A DNA stretch of 44,012 nucleotides from CAZFAP01 sp964516325 (lineage in GTDB: Bacteria; Auribacterota; JABMQX01). Below are positions 13,764 through 22,044 of this stretch, piece by piece. Both the position numbers and the translations under genes were made by a program. The stretch lies in assembly GCA_964516325.1 (NCBI GenBank), contig CAZFAP010000015.1, positions 1 through 44,012 on the forward strand. The letters are read 5' to 3'. The notes beneath the pieces are model-generated. The model had not been told where the DNA came from. It made no database searches and worked only from the letters and a program-made list of their open reading frames with translations. Within the stretch, counting starts at the first letter, position 1. Every line of letters begins with the position of its first letter.

Positions 13764-16307
13764 ATGCTGAGGGACGTCCTGCTCGTCGTGGAGGACAGCG
13801 CCATTGACCGGAGGATCATTTCCCGTGCCTTTCAGAAGGGCACGGAATCCTACGAACTCGTCTTCGCCCTGACGGGAGAGGAAGCCCTCGCCAAAATGAG
13901 GACGGAGCCGTACCGTGCCGTGTTGATGGACTATTCGCTTCCCGGCATGAATGGGCTGGAGATTCTGCGGTCGGCGACGCGGTCGGGGTTGGCGACGGTC
14001 CCATGCGTGATGCTGACGGGGACATCCGACATTCGGGTCGCCGTGGAGGCGATGAAGCTCGGCGCCTACGATTACGTGGTCAAGACGCCCGACGCCGAAT
14101 ATGCAGAGGTTCTTCCATCGGTCGTGCGGAGGAGCATCGAGCGGCACGATCTCATCAGGGAGAAGGAGCGCCTCGAACGAGAAGTCCACGAATATGCGAC
14201 GAATCTCGAAAAGATCGTCGAGGAACGAACCGCCCAGCTTCAAGCCACGACCAATTTCCTCAACAACATCGTCGAGAGTTCCACGGAGTTCGGGATCGTC
14301 GCGTTCGACCCGAAAGGGAAAATTCTCCTCTGGAACAGCGGCGCACAGAACATGTTCGGCTACAACAAGGAGGAGACGCAGGGGAACAAGTCCATCGGCA
14401 TACTCTTCAAGCCCGAAGACCTCTCCCTGAGAAAGATCGCCGCCATGCGCGGCGCCATCCGCAGCAAAGGGGTATGGCAGGGCGAACTGAAGATGGTCAA
14501 GCGGGATGGAAGTATTTGCCATGTGCTCGCGGCGCTCACTCAAATCCACGACGAGAACTTGCAGGCAAAGGGGGTCCTGGCCCTTCTCAAAGATGTCACC
14601 CACACCAAACAGCTTGAGGAGGAGCTTGCGCGTTACACCAAGAACCTGGAGAATGTCGTCGAGGAAAGAACCGGCCAGCTTCAAGCCAAAATCTCCGAAC
14701 TCCAGCAGGCAAAAGCGGCAATGGAGAAGCAGGCGGAGGAACTGAGAGAGACATCGGAGCGTCTGAAGGAGACAAACGCGCAGCTCCACTCCCAGAAGAC
14801 GTTTTTCGACGGTATTTTATCGGCGATGACCGACTGCGTGAGGGTAGTGGACCGGGACAGAAACGTCCGGTACACAAATTCCTCATGCCCTCTGGAGGGG
14901 CTGACAAAAAGAGAAAAAGACTCGTGTCATCTTTTGTCCGCGGACGCCCCCCTGTGCAGCGACTGCGTCTGCCTGGAGGCGATCGAGACAGCGACGTCGT
15001 GCAAAAGGGACCTCTCGGTCGGGAAAAGGACTTTCAGCGTCGTTGCTTGTCCTCTACGTGACGTGGAGGGCAACGTCAGCTCCGCCGTGGAAGTGATCCG
15101 GGACATTACGGAGGGCAGGCGAGCCGAGGAAGAAAAGCAGGCGCTGCAGGAACAACTGGCGCATGCCCACAAGATGGAAGCCCTCGGCACGCTCGCCGGG
15201 GGAATCGCCCACGAGTTTAACAATCTGAACGCGGCAATCCTCGGGTACATTGATTTCACGTTCCAAACCCAGGAGCTTCCGGAGCAGGCCCGACGAAACC
15301 TGGTGATCGTCCGCACCTCTGCGATGCGAGCCGCGAAGTTGACCAAGAGCTTGCTGGCCTTCTCCCGGAAGCAGGTTACCGAGAAGAAGCCGGTGAATCT
15401 GAGAGAGGTTGTGGACGAGGTGCTGAAGGTCACGGAAAAGGAGTTCACGAGCGAGGGGATAGAGTTGGCGGTGAGGCATTCGATGCGGGTGCCCCCGGTG
15501 ATGGGCGACGCGGGGATGTTAGCGTCGGTAGTCATGAACCTGGTAATAAACGCTCGGCACGCCATGCTCAGATCGCCGGTCAAAAAGCTGACCATCGAGA
15601 CCGATGTGGAGAGGGGGAAACCGTTCCTCCGGGTGAGGGACACCGGTTGCGGGATACCCAGAGAGCACATTACCAGAGTCTTCGAGCCGTTCTTCACGAC
15701 CAAGGGAGCGCTCGCGGGGGGGGAGGTCTTCGACGGAAAAGCTCGGGGAACCGGACTGGGACTGAGCGTTTCTCACAGCATCGTCCAGAGCCACGGGGGA
15801 GAGATTAAGGTCAGCAGCCAGGTCGGGAAGGGCACAACCTTCACGGTCTATCTTCCCGCTGCCGAGAAACGCAAAACAACGCCTCCCAAGGTTGCGCAGA
15901 AGCGGAAGGACAGCAAGAGTCGCATCCTGATCGTTGACGACGAGGAAGCAATCACAGACCTCCTGGTCCAGATATTGGACCGCGCAGGATACACCGCCGA
16001 CGGCTACACGAACCCGAGAGAGGCCGTCAGCGCGCTCGACGATGGGCAATACTTCCTCGCCTTCATTGACCTCCAGATGCCCGAGATGAGGGGCGAGGAC
16101 TTGATGGAAGCGATCAACCAACTACCGCCCGACAGAAGACCGCTCAAAGTCATCATGACCGGACGACTCGGCACCCCAGAAAAGGAGTATGAGCGCCTTC
16201 AGGTGTTTGGCGTATTGGCCAAACCTTTCGGCGCGCAGGGTGTTGTCGAGATCGTTGAGAAGGCCGCCGCCGAAAGCGATCACCTCGCCAGCGAAGTCCC
16301 GGCATGA
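13764..16307 (+). CDS. Hybrid kinase: receiver-PAS-PAS-histidine kinase-receiver
   Basis: This 847-residue soluble protein has an N-terminal receiver (1-125, D56, K107) and a coiled coil with VEERTAQLQ. A PAS domain follows at 165-285 (ESSTEFGIVAFDPKGKILLWNSGAQNMFGY), then a second coiled coil with a second VEERTGQLQ. A second PAS at 345-450 carries seven Cys, including the CxxCxC cluster 398-403. The kinase core has HKMEALGTLAGGIAHEFNN (His483), a MNLVINARHA N-box, DTGCGIP, and GTGLGLSVSHSIVQSHGG. The C-terminal receiver has DDE at 726-728 and D769 in FIDLQMPEM. No membrane helix is seen, so input arrives by phosphotransfer to the first receiver and by the PAS domains. There is no DNA-binding output, so the regulated targets are unknown. 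The ATG lies 7 nt after the upstream stop with a GGAG SD. Confidence 0.93.
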   Translation: MLRDVLLVVEDSAIDRRIISRAFQKGTESYELVFALTGEEALAKMRTEPYRAVLMDYSLPGMNGLEILRSATRSGLATVPCVMLTGTSDIRVAVEAMKLGAYDYVVKTPDAEYAEVLPSVVRRSIERHDLIREKERLEREVHEYATNLEKIVEERTAQLQATTNFLNNIVESSTEFGIVAFDPKGKILLWNSGAQNMFGYNKEETQGNKSIGILFKPEDLSLRKIAAMRGAIRSKGVWQGELKMVKRDGSICHVLAALTQIHDENLQAKGVLALLKDVTHTKQLEEELARYTKNLENVVEERTGQLQAKISELQQAKAAMEKQAEELRETSERLKETNAQLHSQKTFFDGILSAMTDCVRVVDRDRNVRYTNSSCPLEGLTKREKDSCHLLSADAPLCSDCVCLEAIETATSCKRDLSVGKRTFSVVACPLRDVEGNVSSAVEVIRDITEGRRAEEEKQALQEQLAHAHKMEALGTLAGGIAHEFNNLNAAILGYIDFTFQTQELPEQARRNLVIVRTSAMRAAKLTKSLLAFSRKQVTEKKPVNLREVVDEVLKVTEKEFTSEGIELAVRHSMRVPPVMGDAGMLASVVMNLVINARHAMLRSPVKKLTIETDVERGKPFLRVRDTGCGIPREHITRVFEPFFTTKGALAGGEVFDGKARGTGLGLSVSHSIVQSHGGEIKVSSQVGKGTTFTVYLPAAEKRKTTPPKVAQKRKDSKSRILIVDDEEAITDLLVQILDRAGYTADGYTNPREAVSALDDGQYFLAFIDLQMPEMRGEDLMEAINQLPPDRRPLKVIMTGRLGTPEKEYERLQVFGVLAKPFGAQGVVEIVEKAAAESDHLASEVPA

Positions 16308-16339
16308 AACCGGCGCCCGTTGGTCCCCGCCTCACCTGA

Positions 16340-16372
16340 GTCTTCGTTTTCTCGCTGGCTATTGGCGAAGAC
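16340..16372. repeat. Inverted repeat between convergent genes
   Basis: GTCTTCG (16340-16346) and CGAAGAC (16366-16372) form a 7-bp stem around a 19-nt loop between the hybrid kinase (stop 16307, plus) and the isomerase-like gene (stop 16377, minus). There is no T run on either side, so it may be a weak bidirectional terminator or chance. Confidence 0.3.
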
Positions 16373-16376
16373 CCGG

Positions 16377-17348
16377 TTACCTCGACGCGAGCGTTTTTCT
16401 AAGAAGCTCTATGCTTTTTTTCACTCCTGAGTCTGGGGCCTCTTTCCCCTCGAACTCAAGAGACACATACCCCGTGTAGTTGACCTTGCGCAGGATTTCA
16501 CCAACGCGGTCGTAGTCGAGTTCGAGGGTGTACCATTCCCCGCCACCGAAATAGGTCTTCGCGTGGACGAGGACGGCGTGAGGGGACAGCTTCTCGAGCT
16601 GCGGATAGGGTTCCTCAAGGAAGTTCCCGGTGTCCATCGTCGCGCCCAGCCACGGGGACGAAATCGCCTCCAGGATGCGCAACACCCCCTCCGCAGTTCT
16701 CGTCAATCCCCAATGATTTTCGAGGGCGAGGATTACGCCGGATTTCTCCGCGGCTGGCAGGCACTTCTCGACGGCGCCGATGACCCACTTGAAAGCATCG
16801 TCCTCGGTGCAGCCGGGCAATGGAGGCTCTATCCCCCGCTTCGCCATCAGCTCGTCGAAAGACTGAATCGTCCCCCAACGGCCGGAGTTCAGACGAATCG
16901 CCGGAATTCCCAGCTCATGCGCAATTTCTATGCAGTGGAGCGTGTGATCAATTTGTGTTTGGCGTTTCGCTGCGTCGGGGGAGACGAAGTTCTGGTGAAT
17001 CGAGAGGGCGTACAGGTCCAACCCGTTTATGAAGGCAAGGCGTTTCAATTTCTGTAGGTAGCTCGGCGATTCTTCGGTCATCTGCCGGTGGAGAATCTCG
17101 ATGCCGTCGAGGTCGAGGGCGCAGGCTTTTTCAATGACTGTCTCTATCGCAACCCTTTCTTCCCGGAAATGCCAGTACGAGTACGTGGATGTCCCGAGGC
17201 GCACACGATACTTGCGGGGCGGTGGGTTCGTGGGGTCGCCAGCGGAAGATTGCGCGGTCTGTGAATCGCCGGGAAGCGCGGAAAGGGAAGCTGCCGACGC
17301 GGCGAATAGGGTCCCGGTCAGGAATTCTCGTCTCGACATTCTGTCCAC
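16377..17348 (-). CDS. Exported sugar-phosphate isomerase/epimerase-like TIM barrel
   Basis: This 323-residue protein starts at a GTG (17348) behind AAGGAGGAG; an ATG at 17339 is the alternative. The start MSRREFLTGTLFAASAASLSALPG is a twin-arginine signal. The mature part is an AP-endonuclease-2/xylose-isomerase-like barrel: RLGTSTYSYWHF, ALDLDGIEILHRQM, IPAIRLNSGRWG, VILALENHWGLTRTAEG with the metal-binding Glu, TMDTGNFLEEPY with Asp, AVLVHAKTYF with His, and YVSLEFEGKE with the last Glu. These positions match the divalent-metal site of the family. Members interconvert sugars, inositols or keto-sugars, and exported versions are abundant in planctomycete-like genomes. The substrate is unknown. 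It faces the DUF2156 gene across an intergenic region with two strong hairpins. Confidence 0.85.
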   Translation of the reverse strand: MDRMSRREFLTGTLFAASAASLSALPGDSQTAQSSAGDPTNPPPRKYRVRLGTSTYSYWHFREERVAIETVIEKACALDLDGIEILHRQMTEESPSYLQKLKRLAFINGLDLYALSIHQNFVSPDAAKRQTQIDHTLHCIEIAHELGIPAIRLNSGRWGTIQSFDELMAKRGIEPPLPGCTEDDAFKWVIGAVEKCLPAAEKSGVILALENHWGLTRTAEGVLRILEAISSPWLGATMDTGNFLEEPYPQLEKLSPHAVLVHAKTYFGGGEWYTLELDYDRVGEILRKVNYTGYVSLEFEGKEAPDSGVKKSIELLRKTLASR

Positions 17349-17366
17349 GGTTCTCCTCCTTCTGTG

Positions 17367-17389
17367 GCAGGCTTGAGCAAAAAGCCTGC
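17367..17389. repeat. Perfect 8-bp hairpin upstream of the Tat isomerase gene
   Basis: GCAGGCTT (17367-17374) pairs with AAGCCTGC (17382-17389) around a 7-nt loop, 18 nt upstream of the minus-strand GTG start and just outside its AAGGAGGAG SD. In the minus transcript it would be a leader hairpin. It could equally mark an operator in the divergent region 17349-17601. Confidence 0.5.
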
Positions 17390-17557
17390 GGCTGACATGG
17401 GGTCTTTCTCAAGATCATTCGGCGACAGTCTGGAATCGCTCGTTGCCTTCCACGAGAAAGGCTACGCCGCCAACGGCGAGCAGGCAACAGAAAAAGCCGT
17501 GCTTGGCGCACTTTCCGCCGCGTATTCCCTTGCTAACGAGCGAGCGAGGAGGGTAAT

Positions 17558-17580
17558 GTTGGCGAGGAGTGCTCGCCAAC
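17558..17580. repeat. Perfect 9-bp hairpin upstream of the DUF2156 gene
   Basis: GTTGGCGAG (17558-17566) and CTCGCCAAC (17572-17580) flank a 5-nt loop, 21 nt before the preferred GTG start at 17602. The loop contains another GTG (17569) that could be mistaken for a start. It resembles a REP-type palindrome or a leader stem. The rest of the gap 17390-17557 shows no promoter. Confidence 0.55.
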
Positions 17581-17601
17581 TCAGGGAGAAACAAAAGAAA
17601 C

Positions 17602-18546
17602 GTGGCAATCCGTCCGCTTGAGTTGACAGACCGCGCGCTGGTCACAGAATATCTGCGCCGTTATCCCCCCGAAACGTCTGAGCTGACGTTCACGAACCTA
17701 TTCGTGTGGCGGAATTCCAGACCCATCCTTCTCGCGGAAGTGGACGGCTCGATTGTGTTCATCGCCGCTTCCCGTGACACAAGCCAGGGCAGGAAATTTA
17801 TCTTCGGACCTCCACTCGGCGAAGTTCCGCTGGAACAGGTGCTCAGTTCCCTTGGCGGAGAAGTTCAAGGATTCCTGCGCATCCCCGCGCGAACGGCAAC
17901 TGCCTTACAACAGGCGGGGCTGACCGTCGAGAGCGACAGGGCGAACTGGGATTACGTTTACCGGGTGCAGGACCTTGCGGAGCTTCCCGGAAGGCGATTT
18001 CACAAGAAACGGAACCTCGTCAAGGGGTGCCTGGAAGCCTTCAAGTGCGAGTACGAGCCAATCACCGAGCGGAACCTTGCGGAGTGTATTGACCTTCAGG
18101 AGCGGTGGTGCCGGATGCGGGAATGTGGGCGGGACTCGGGTCTGTGCGCGGAATATCTCGCAATTCGAGAAGTCTTTTCCCATTACGAGGAGTTCCAACT
18201 GATCGGTGGCGTCATCCGCGTTGATGGGAGAATCGAAGCGTACGCCGTCGGGGAGGAGCTGAGCCCGGGCACCGCGGTCTGCCATTTCGAGAAAGCGATG
18301 CCGGGGATTCAGGGGCTTACCCAGGTCATGAACCAGTGGTTCTCGAAGTATTCTCTGAGCCAGTTCGAATTCGTTAACCGAGAGCAGGACCTGGAAATTT
18401 CCGGTCTCCGTCAAGCGAAGGAAAGCTATTATCCGCATCACATGGTCGAGAAATTCACCGCGCTGGTCAGCCCTGGCGCGGTTGAGGTCTCGCTCACAGT
18501 CGAACCGCACGAATGCGACAAGCAGGTCCGAGCGCAGCGGGAGTGA
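17602..18546 (+). CDS. DUF2156 (phosphatidylglycerol lysyltransferase C-terminal-like) protein
   Basis: About 314 residues from the GTG at 17602. This start is preferred because the family begins with IRPLELTDRALVTEYLRRYPPETSELTFTNLFVWRN; a GTG at 17569 sits inside a hairpin loop. The DUF2156 family is two GNAT-like folds related to the C-terminal domain of MprF/LysX and to FemX-type aminoacyl transferases. Visible family features are FTNLFVWR, RRFHKKRNLVKG (the conserved basic helix), AYAVGEELSPGTAVCHFEKA, and FEFVNREQDLEISGLRQAKESYYPHHMVEKF close to the end. No membrane segment is present, so it is the soluble type of unknown acceptor. An AGGGAG lies 13 nt upstream, rather far. The convergent neighbour begins 75 nt beyond the stop. 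Confidence 0.85.
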   Translation: MAIRPLELTDRALVTEYLRRYPPETSELTFTNLFVWRNSRPILLAEVDGSIVFIAASRDTSQGRKFIFGPPLGEVPLEQVLSSLGGEVQGFLRIPARTATALQQAGLTVESDRANWDYVYRVQDLAELPGRRFHKKRNLVKGCLEAFKCEYEPITERNLAECIDLQERWCRMRECGRDSGLCAEYLAIREVFSHYEEFQLIGGVIRVDGRIEAYAVGEELSPGTAVCHFEKAMPGIQGLTQVMNQWFSKYSLSQFEFVNREQDLEISGLRQAKESYYPHHMVEKFTALVSPGAVEVSLTVEPHECDKQVRAQRE

Positions 18547-18620
18547 GATGCAATCGCGCGGTTACCCAGGGCGGCGCCTTGCACATCGAGCCGTTGCTCA
18601 AGGAAGAGACGTTGAGAACC

Positions 18621-20216
18621 TCACTTTTCGTCCTTCTGGCTCGGCTGCACGGTGATGACCAATTCTTCCTCGGCGGCGAGTCGAACAGGAAGACCCTCCC
18701 TCAGCGATGTACCCGTCCACTGTTCTACACGCGGTTTCCCCGGGCCGACCTTGACGAGATATTTCCCCTCTGGATTGACGCTGAAGTACTCCGGAAGGTA
18801 GTTGATGCGGGGCCAATCGTGCTTGAAGTTAAACCACAGCTTGTGCCGCGGGATGTCGAAAATCAACTTGCCTTCCCAGGGATGCTCCGCGGCGGCGAAT
18901 AGGACGACACCGTCGCCGTCCCGGGCGGCGCCGAGCCGCAGGTCGTCCCGCCACTTCCGGACATGGATGCCCTGGGTCTTGCTCAGGACGTAGAGCGTGA
19001 CGGTGCGAATGGCGTTGCACTCGAACTTGCTCGTGCCCGGAATTGGCTTGCCGATCAGCGCATCGGCGACTTCTCGATCCGCCCACTTCACTCCCTCCTC
19101 GACGGGAAGAACGCTCAGCAGATAGAGAGCCCCTTCAATCGAATCCGCGTGCCCGTCAATATTTGTGCCTTCCCAGGGATAGAGATGGTATTTCGGCTTG
19201 GCGAGGTTTACGAGAGGAGTGCGGATGACGTCGCGGTACTTCACGTCGCCGGTTACGAGGTAATAGCAGTAAAAGGAGACGTAATTGTAGCCCCAGTTGT
19301 CGGTGAGCGGCTTGTCGTCGTGGGGACCGGGCGTGTCGGCGAGTGTGTGAAGCATCAGCCCGTCCGAATTGAGACCCCGCTCCAAAATTGTATCGAGCAT
19401 TTTCTTGATGAGCGGACGATAGCGTTTTTCTTTATCCGGAGCGACCGTGGATTCAACCCCCTGCAACAATCCGAGTCCGCCAACCAGTTCGCAACCGTGA
19501 TCGTCCAGGTGGCGAGGGACAAATGCGGGATCGTTCAAATAGTAATCCGCGATGCGCTCGGCGTATTTGAGGTATCGTCGTTCGCCCGTCAACCCGAAGA
19601 GCCGAATGAGAACCTGCATGTGGTCGCCATTGACCTCCAGGTTAGCCGAGACAAGCTTGCCGTAGGGAGTTTCCACGCTTGCCCGATTCCAGAGTTCATC
19701 TTCGATCGCTCGCATGCGATCAAGCCATTCCCCGGGTCCCGCGGCTTCCACAACCGCGACGAGGCCGTCTTTCATGTATTCCGAGGCGCCGAACACGACG
19801 GAATCGTACGGCTGATTGACTTGTTTTGCACCGGCAGCCAAGTTGTAGTCCACGGGAATGGCGCCGTAATGGGAGCAAAGCTTAATCTCCGAATGCAGGG
19901 CATTATAGACGAGGCCCTCGAAGACGTCGCGGTCGGTGAAATACGCTGCCCATGCGAGGAAGGGGAAGCAGTCGGCGGCGGTGTCGCGGTAGTTCCAGGA
20001 ATCGCCCGTCGCACGGAAAAGCCCTGTCTTCTCGTCAATCTGCTTGAGGGCGACGTCGCGCAACCAGCGGCGCATCTCCGTGAATGCCGGAGCAGCCAGC
20101 TCCGCATTCCTGCGAGCCAGTTCCTGCGGCGGGGGAAGAGGGCTTTCTGCCGACGCGAAATGCGCGGCTAATAGCGCCGCAACAAAGAAACCAAACCGCC
20201 GGGCAATGAGCGACAT
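18621..20216 (-). CDS. Secreted six-hairpin glycosidase-like protein
   Basis: About 531 residues from the ATG at 20216 (SD GGAGGAAAG). The open frame extends to 20450 but that part overlaps the upstream gene. MSLIARRFGFFVAALLAAHFASAE is a signal peptide. The mature protein is helix-rich with repeating Trp/Tyr/Asp motifs (GDSWNYRDTAADCFPFLAWAAYF, LEVNGDHMQVLIRLFGLTGERRYLKYAERIADYYL, LTDNWGYNYVSFYCYYLVTGDVKYRD, DGHADSIEGALYLLSVLP), which suggests an (alpha/alpha)6 toroid like GH88/GH105/GH127-type enzymes. The C-terminal 100 residues look beta-rich. No family is certain and the catalytic residues cannot be named. It is probably co-transcribed with the ThuA/isochorismatase fusion, whose stop lies 23 nt upstream, behind a shared strong promoter. 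Confidence 0.7.
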   Translation of the reverse strand: MSLIARRFGFFVAALLAAHFASAESPLPPPQELARRNAELAAPAFTEMRRWLRDVALKQIDEKTGLFRATGDSWNYRDTAADCFPFLAWAAYFTDRDVFEGLVYNALHSEIKLCSHYGAIPVDYNLAAGAKQVNQPYDSVVFGASEYMKDGLVAVVEAAGPGEWLDRMRAIEDELWNRASVETPYGKLVSANLEVNGDHMQVLIRLFGLTGERRYLKYAERIADYYLNDPAFVPRHLDDHGCELVGGLGLLQGVESTVAPDKEKRYRPLIKKMLDTILERGLNSDGLMLHTLADTPGPHDDKPLTDNWGYNYVSFYCYYLVTGDVKYRDVIRTPLVNLAKPKYHLYPWEGTNIDGHADSIEGALYLLSVLPVEEGVKWADREVADALIGKPIPGTSKFECNAIRTVTLYVLSKTQGIHVRKWRDDLRLGAARDGDGVVLFAAAEHPWEGKLIFDIPRHKLWFNFKHDWPRINYLPEYFSVNPEGKYLVKVGPGKPRVEQWTGTSLREGLPVRLAAEEELVITVQPSQKDEK

Positions 20217-20239
20217 ATTTCTTTCCTCCAATTCATGAC

Positions 20240-21745
20240 TTACGGCAACCCTTCCATCAACTCGGTGCTGAGGATTGATGGGCACCAATACTTCTCTATA
20301 TGTTGCACGACAAGTTCTGTTCCCTCGTCGTGGCTCACAAACGGCGCATCCTTCGGGTCGTACATGGTGTCGGTCAGGTCGCGGACGAGGATGCAGCGAA
20401 CGCCCCAGCGGGTCATCTGCCGAATGGCGAATGACCTGCCAAGCACACACATGTTCGTGTGGACGCCCATGACGATAAGGTTCTTGATCCCAAGCTGCTG
20501 CAGGAAGGAATAGACCTCCTGACCATTTTCGGAGATGCCGTCGTATTCGCCTATTTCGATGTTCGGGTTCTGTCGAGTCCAGGCGATGTAGGTCTTGTCG
20601 GGTGGGTCGCAGTCGCAGCCGCCGTCGGAGGCGTCAATGGGAAGCGGCGGATCGGATACGGGCAGCGGTTTCGGCAATGGGACGGCGGGGGCAAGCATCA
20701 TTCGGCGGCGCTGCGGCGAATCCGCGTAGAAAGACATCGTCTCCGACGGGCAATGGATAATCTGCACGCCTTTTGCGCGGGCGGAATTGACCACGGGCGA
20801 CATTTTCTTGGCGAGCGCTTCGCAGCGTCTCGTGGCACCGCGGCACCAGTGCTTGTCCCACATGTCGCAGAGGAGGACCGCCGTCTCACCGACGGGAAAT
20901 TCTCTTTCGACGCTCACTTCATCCCAGACGCCGCTCCCCTTAAATGTCTCCACCCGCGTCCGGAGGCGAAGCCGAAGTGAGCCTTCGGCTTGTGGTCTTT
21001 TCGACGGCAAAGGCAATTCCTTCTGCTCGACGTTTCGTCCAGCGGCCCAGAAGAGAGCGTTGGATAGAAACCGCCTGAAGGTGGCGTTCTCGAAATCTTG
21101 CTGCGCCCCGAGGGATGTGTAAAAGACTCGACCGCCGTTGTGGACTCTCGTCCAGGCGGCGGGCTGCGAACCGTTTGACTCCGGTGTCGAGCCGGTCATC
21201 AGGACCGTGCAATCGGAGGCCAGCGGCGCCGTCCTATAGAGGCTCCCCCTGGATCTGATCGGGACAGGCCCGTCGAGCGCCGGATGGTCTTTGGCGGAAG
21301 GAACAATCGTCACCTCGGTGGTCGGTCCGCCGCCGAAGTGCCCCTGGTAGTTTCCCCCCAGCACCAGCTTATCGAACTCAAGCCAGTTCTGGAAACCGTG
21401 GCTTGCGGTGCGAACAGCGACGATTGGACGACCCGATAGGCAATACTTTTTCACTCGCTCCAGTTGCTCGCCGGTTATCGTCAGCCGCCGAGTGAAGAAC
21501 AGAGCCACATCGCAGTCATCGAGCGCCTCGAGTCCGGGCAGGTCATCGAACCCGTGAGCCTTGGTCAATGTACAGCGCACCTCGCACCGCTCTTCGAGGT
21601 ACTTCTGAAAAGCGGCGAGCGAGGCATCCGAGTCGTATTCCGCCGAGCCGGAGACAAGACACACCCGGAGGGGCGCCTCCTGGCCCCCGGCTGACAACGG
21701 GCAAATCAGAAATACGCCTGCGACGACCGAAAGAAGCTTGGACAT
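20240..21745 (-). CDS. Secreted ThuA-like/isochorismatase-like fusion protein
   Basis: This 501-residue protein has a signal peptide (MSKLLSVVAGVFLICPLSAGG). Residues 25-240 are a ThuA-type (trehalose utilisation, class-I amidotransferase-like) domain: LRVCLVSGSAEYDSD, DCDVALFFTRRL, GRPIVAVRTASHGFQNW, DHPALDGPVPIRSRGSLYR, GGRVFYTSLGAQQDFEN, and FLSNALFWAAGR. Residues 285-490 are a cysteine-hydrolase (isochorismatase-like) domain: TAVLLCDMWDKHWC with Asp294, IIHCPSETMSFY, DKTYIAWTR with the likely Lys, and IVMGVHTNMCVLGRSFAIRQM with nucleophile Cys433, then VRDLTDTMYDP. Isochorismatase-like enzymes hydrolyse amides or vinyl ethers; ThuA-like domains act in sugar metabolism by an unknown reaction. 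The fusion is known in planctomycete-type genomes as hypothetical proteins. SD AGGAGG precedes the ATG; a consensus promoter lies 80-107 nt upstream. Confidence 0.88.
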   Translation of the reverse strand: MSKLLSVVAGVFLICPLSAGGQEAPLRVCLVSGSAEYDSDASLAAFQKYLEERCEVRCTLTKAHGFDDLPGLEALDDCDVALFFTRRLTITGEQLERVKKYCLSGRPIVAVRTASHGFQNWLEFDKLVLGGNYQGHFGGGPTTEVTIVPSAKDHPALDGPVPIRSRGSLYRTAPLASDCTVLMTGSTPESNGSQPAAWTRVHNGGRVFYTSLGAQQDFENATFRRFLSNALFWAAGRNVEQKELPLPSKRPQAEGSLRLRLRTRVETFKGSGVWDEVSVEREFPVGETAVLLCDMWDKHWCRGATRRCEALAKKMSPVVNSARAKGVQIIHCPSETMSFYADSPQRRRMMLAPAVPLPKPLPVSDPPLPIDASDGGCDCDPPDKTYIAWTRQNPNIEIGEYDGISENGQEVYSFLQQLGIKNLIVMGVHTNMCVLGRSFAIRQMTRWGVRCILVRDLTDTMYDPKDAPFVSHDEGTELVVQHIEKYWCPSILSTELMEGLP

Positions 21746-21823
21746 TGCACCGCCTCCTGCCTTCCACCGGTTTTGTACGGGTTATCGCTCTTGCCCTGCA
21801 ATATTCGCATTCCCATCAGCGTT

Positions 21824-21852
21824 CTTATAACCCCGCCCACGCGGCGTGTCAA
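21824..21852 (-). promoter_or_regulatory. Near-consensus sigma70-type promoter for the ThuA/isochorismatase unit
   Basis: On the minus strand TTGACA (21852-21847) and TATAAG (21829-21824) are separated by exactly 17 bp. Transcription would start near 21817 and give a leader of about 70 nt before the ATG at 21745. Apart from this promoter I see nothing in the 299-nt gap 21746-22044. Confidence 0.77.
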
Positions 21853-22044
21853 CGGGCTTGCGAGTTGAGAGGGGCGAGCGACGACCTCAGCAGAAGAACA
21901 GGTGGAAGACGCATCCCGATTTGACGAATGGAAGGTGAGGAGCGGAAGTACCAGCACCGGTCGCCCGGCGGTTCTCCGAAGATTCCTGGCCAAAGGAACG
22001 GATGACGGCAGCCCCTTCGCCGTCGCCGGAAGGAAGGCGCCATG

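Noticed and set aside
17364..17621. 85-codon open frame on the plus strand covering most of the gap before the DUF2156 gene.
   Set aside because: No SD precedes its ATGs, it overlaps two hairpins and the start of DUF2156 in another frame, and no family pattern is visible.
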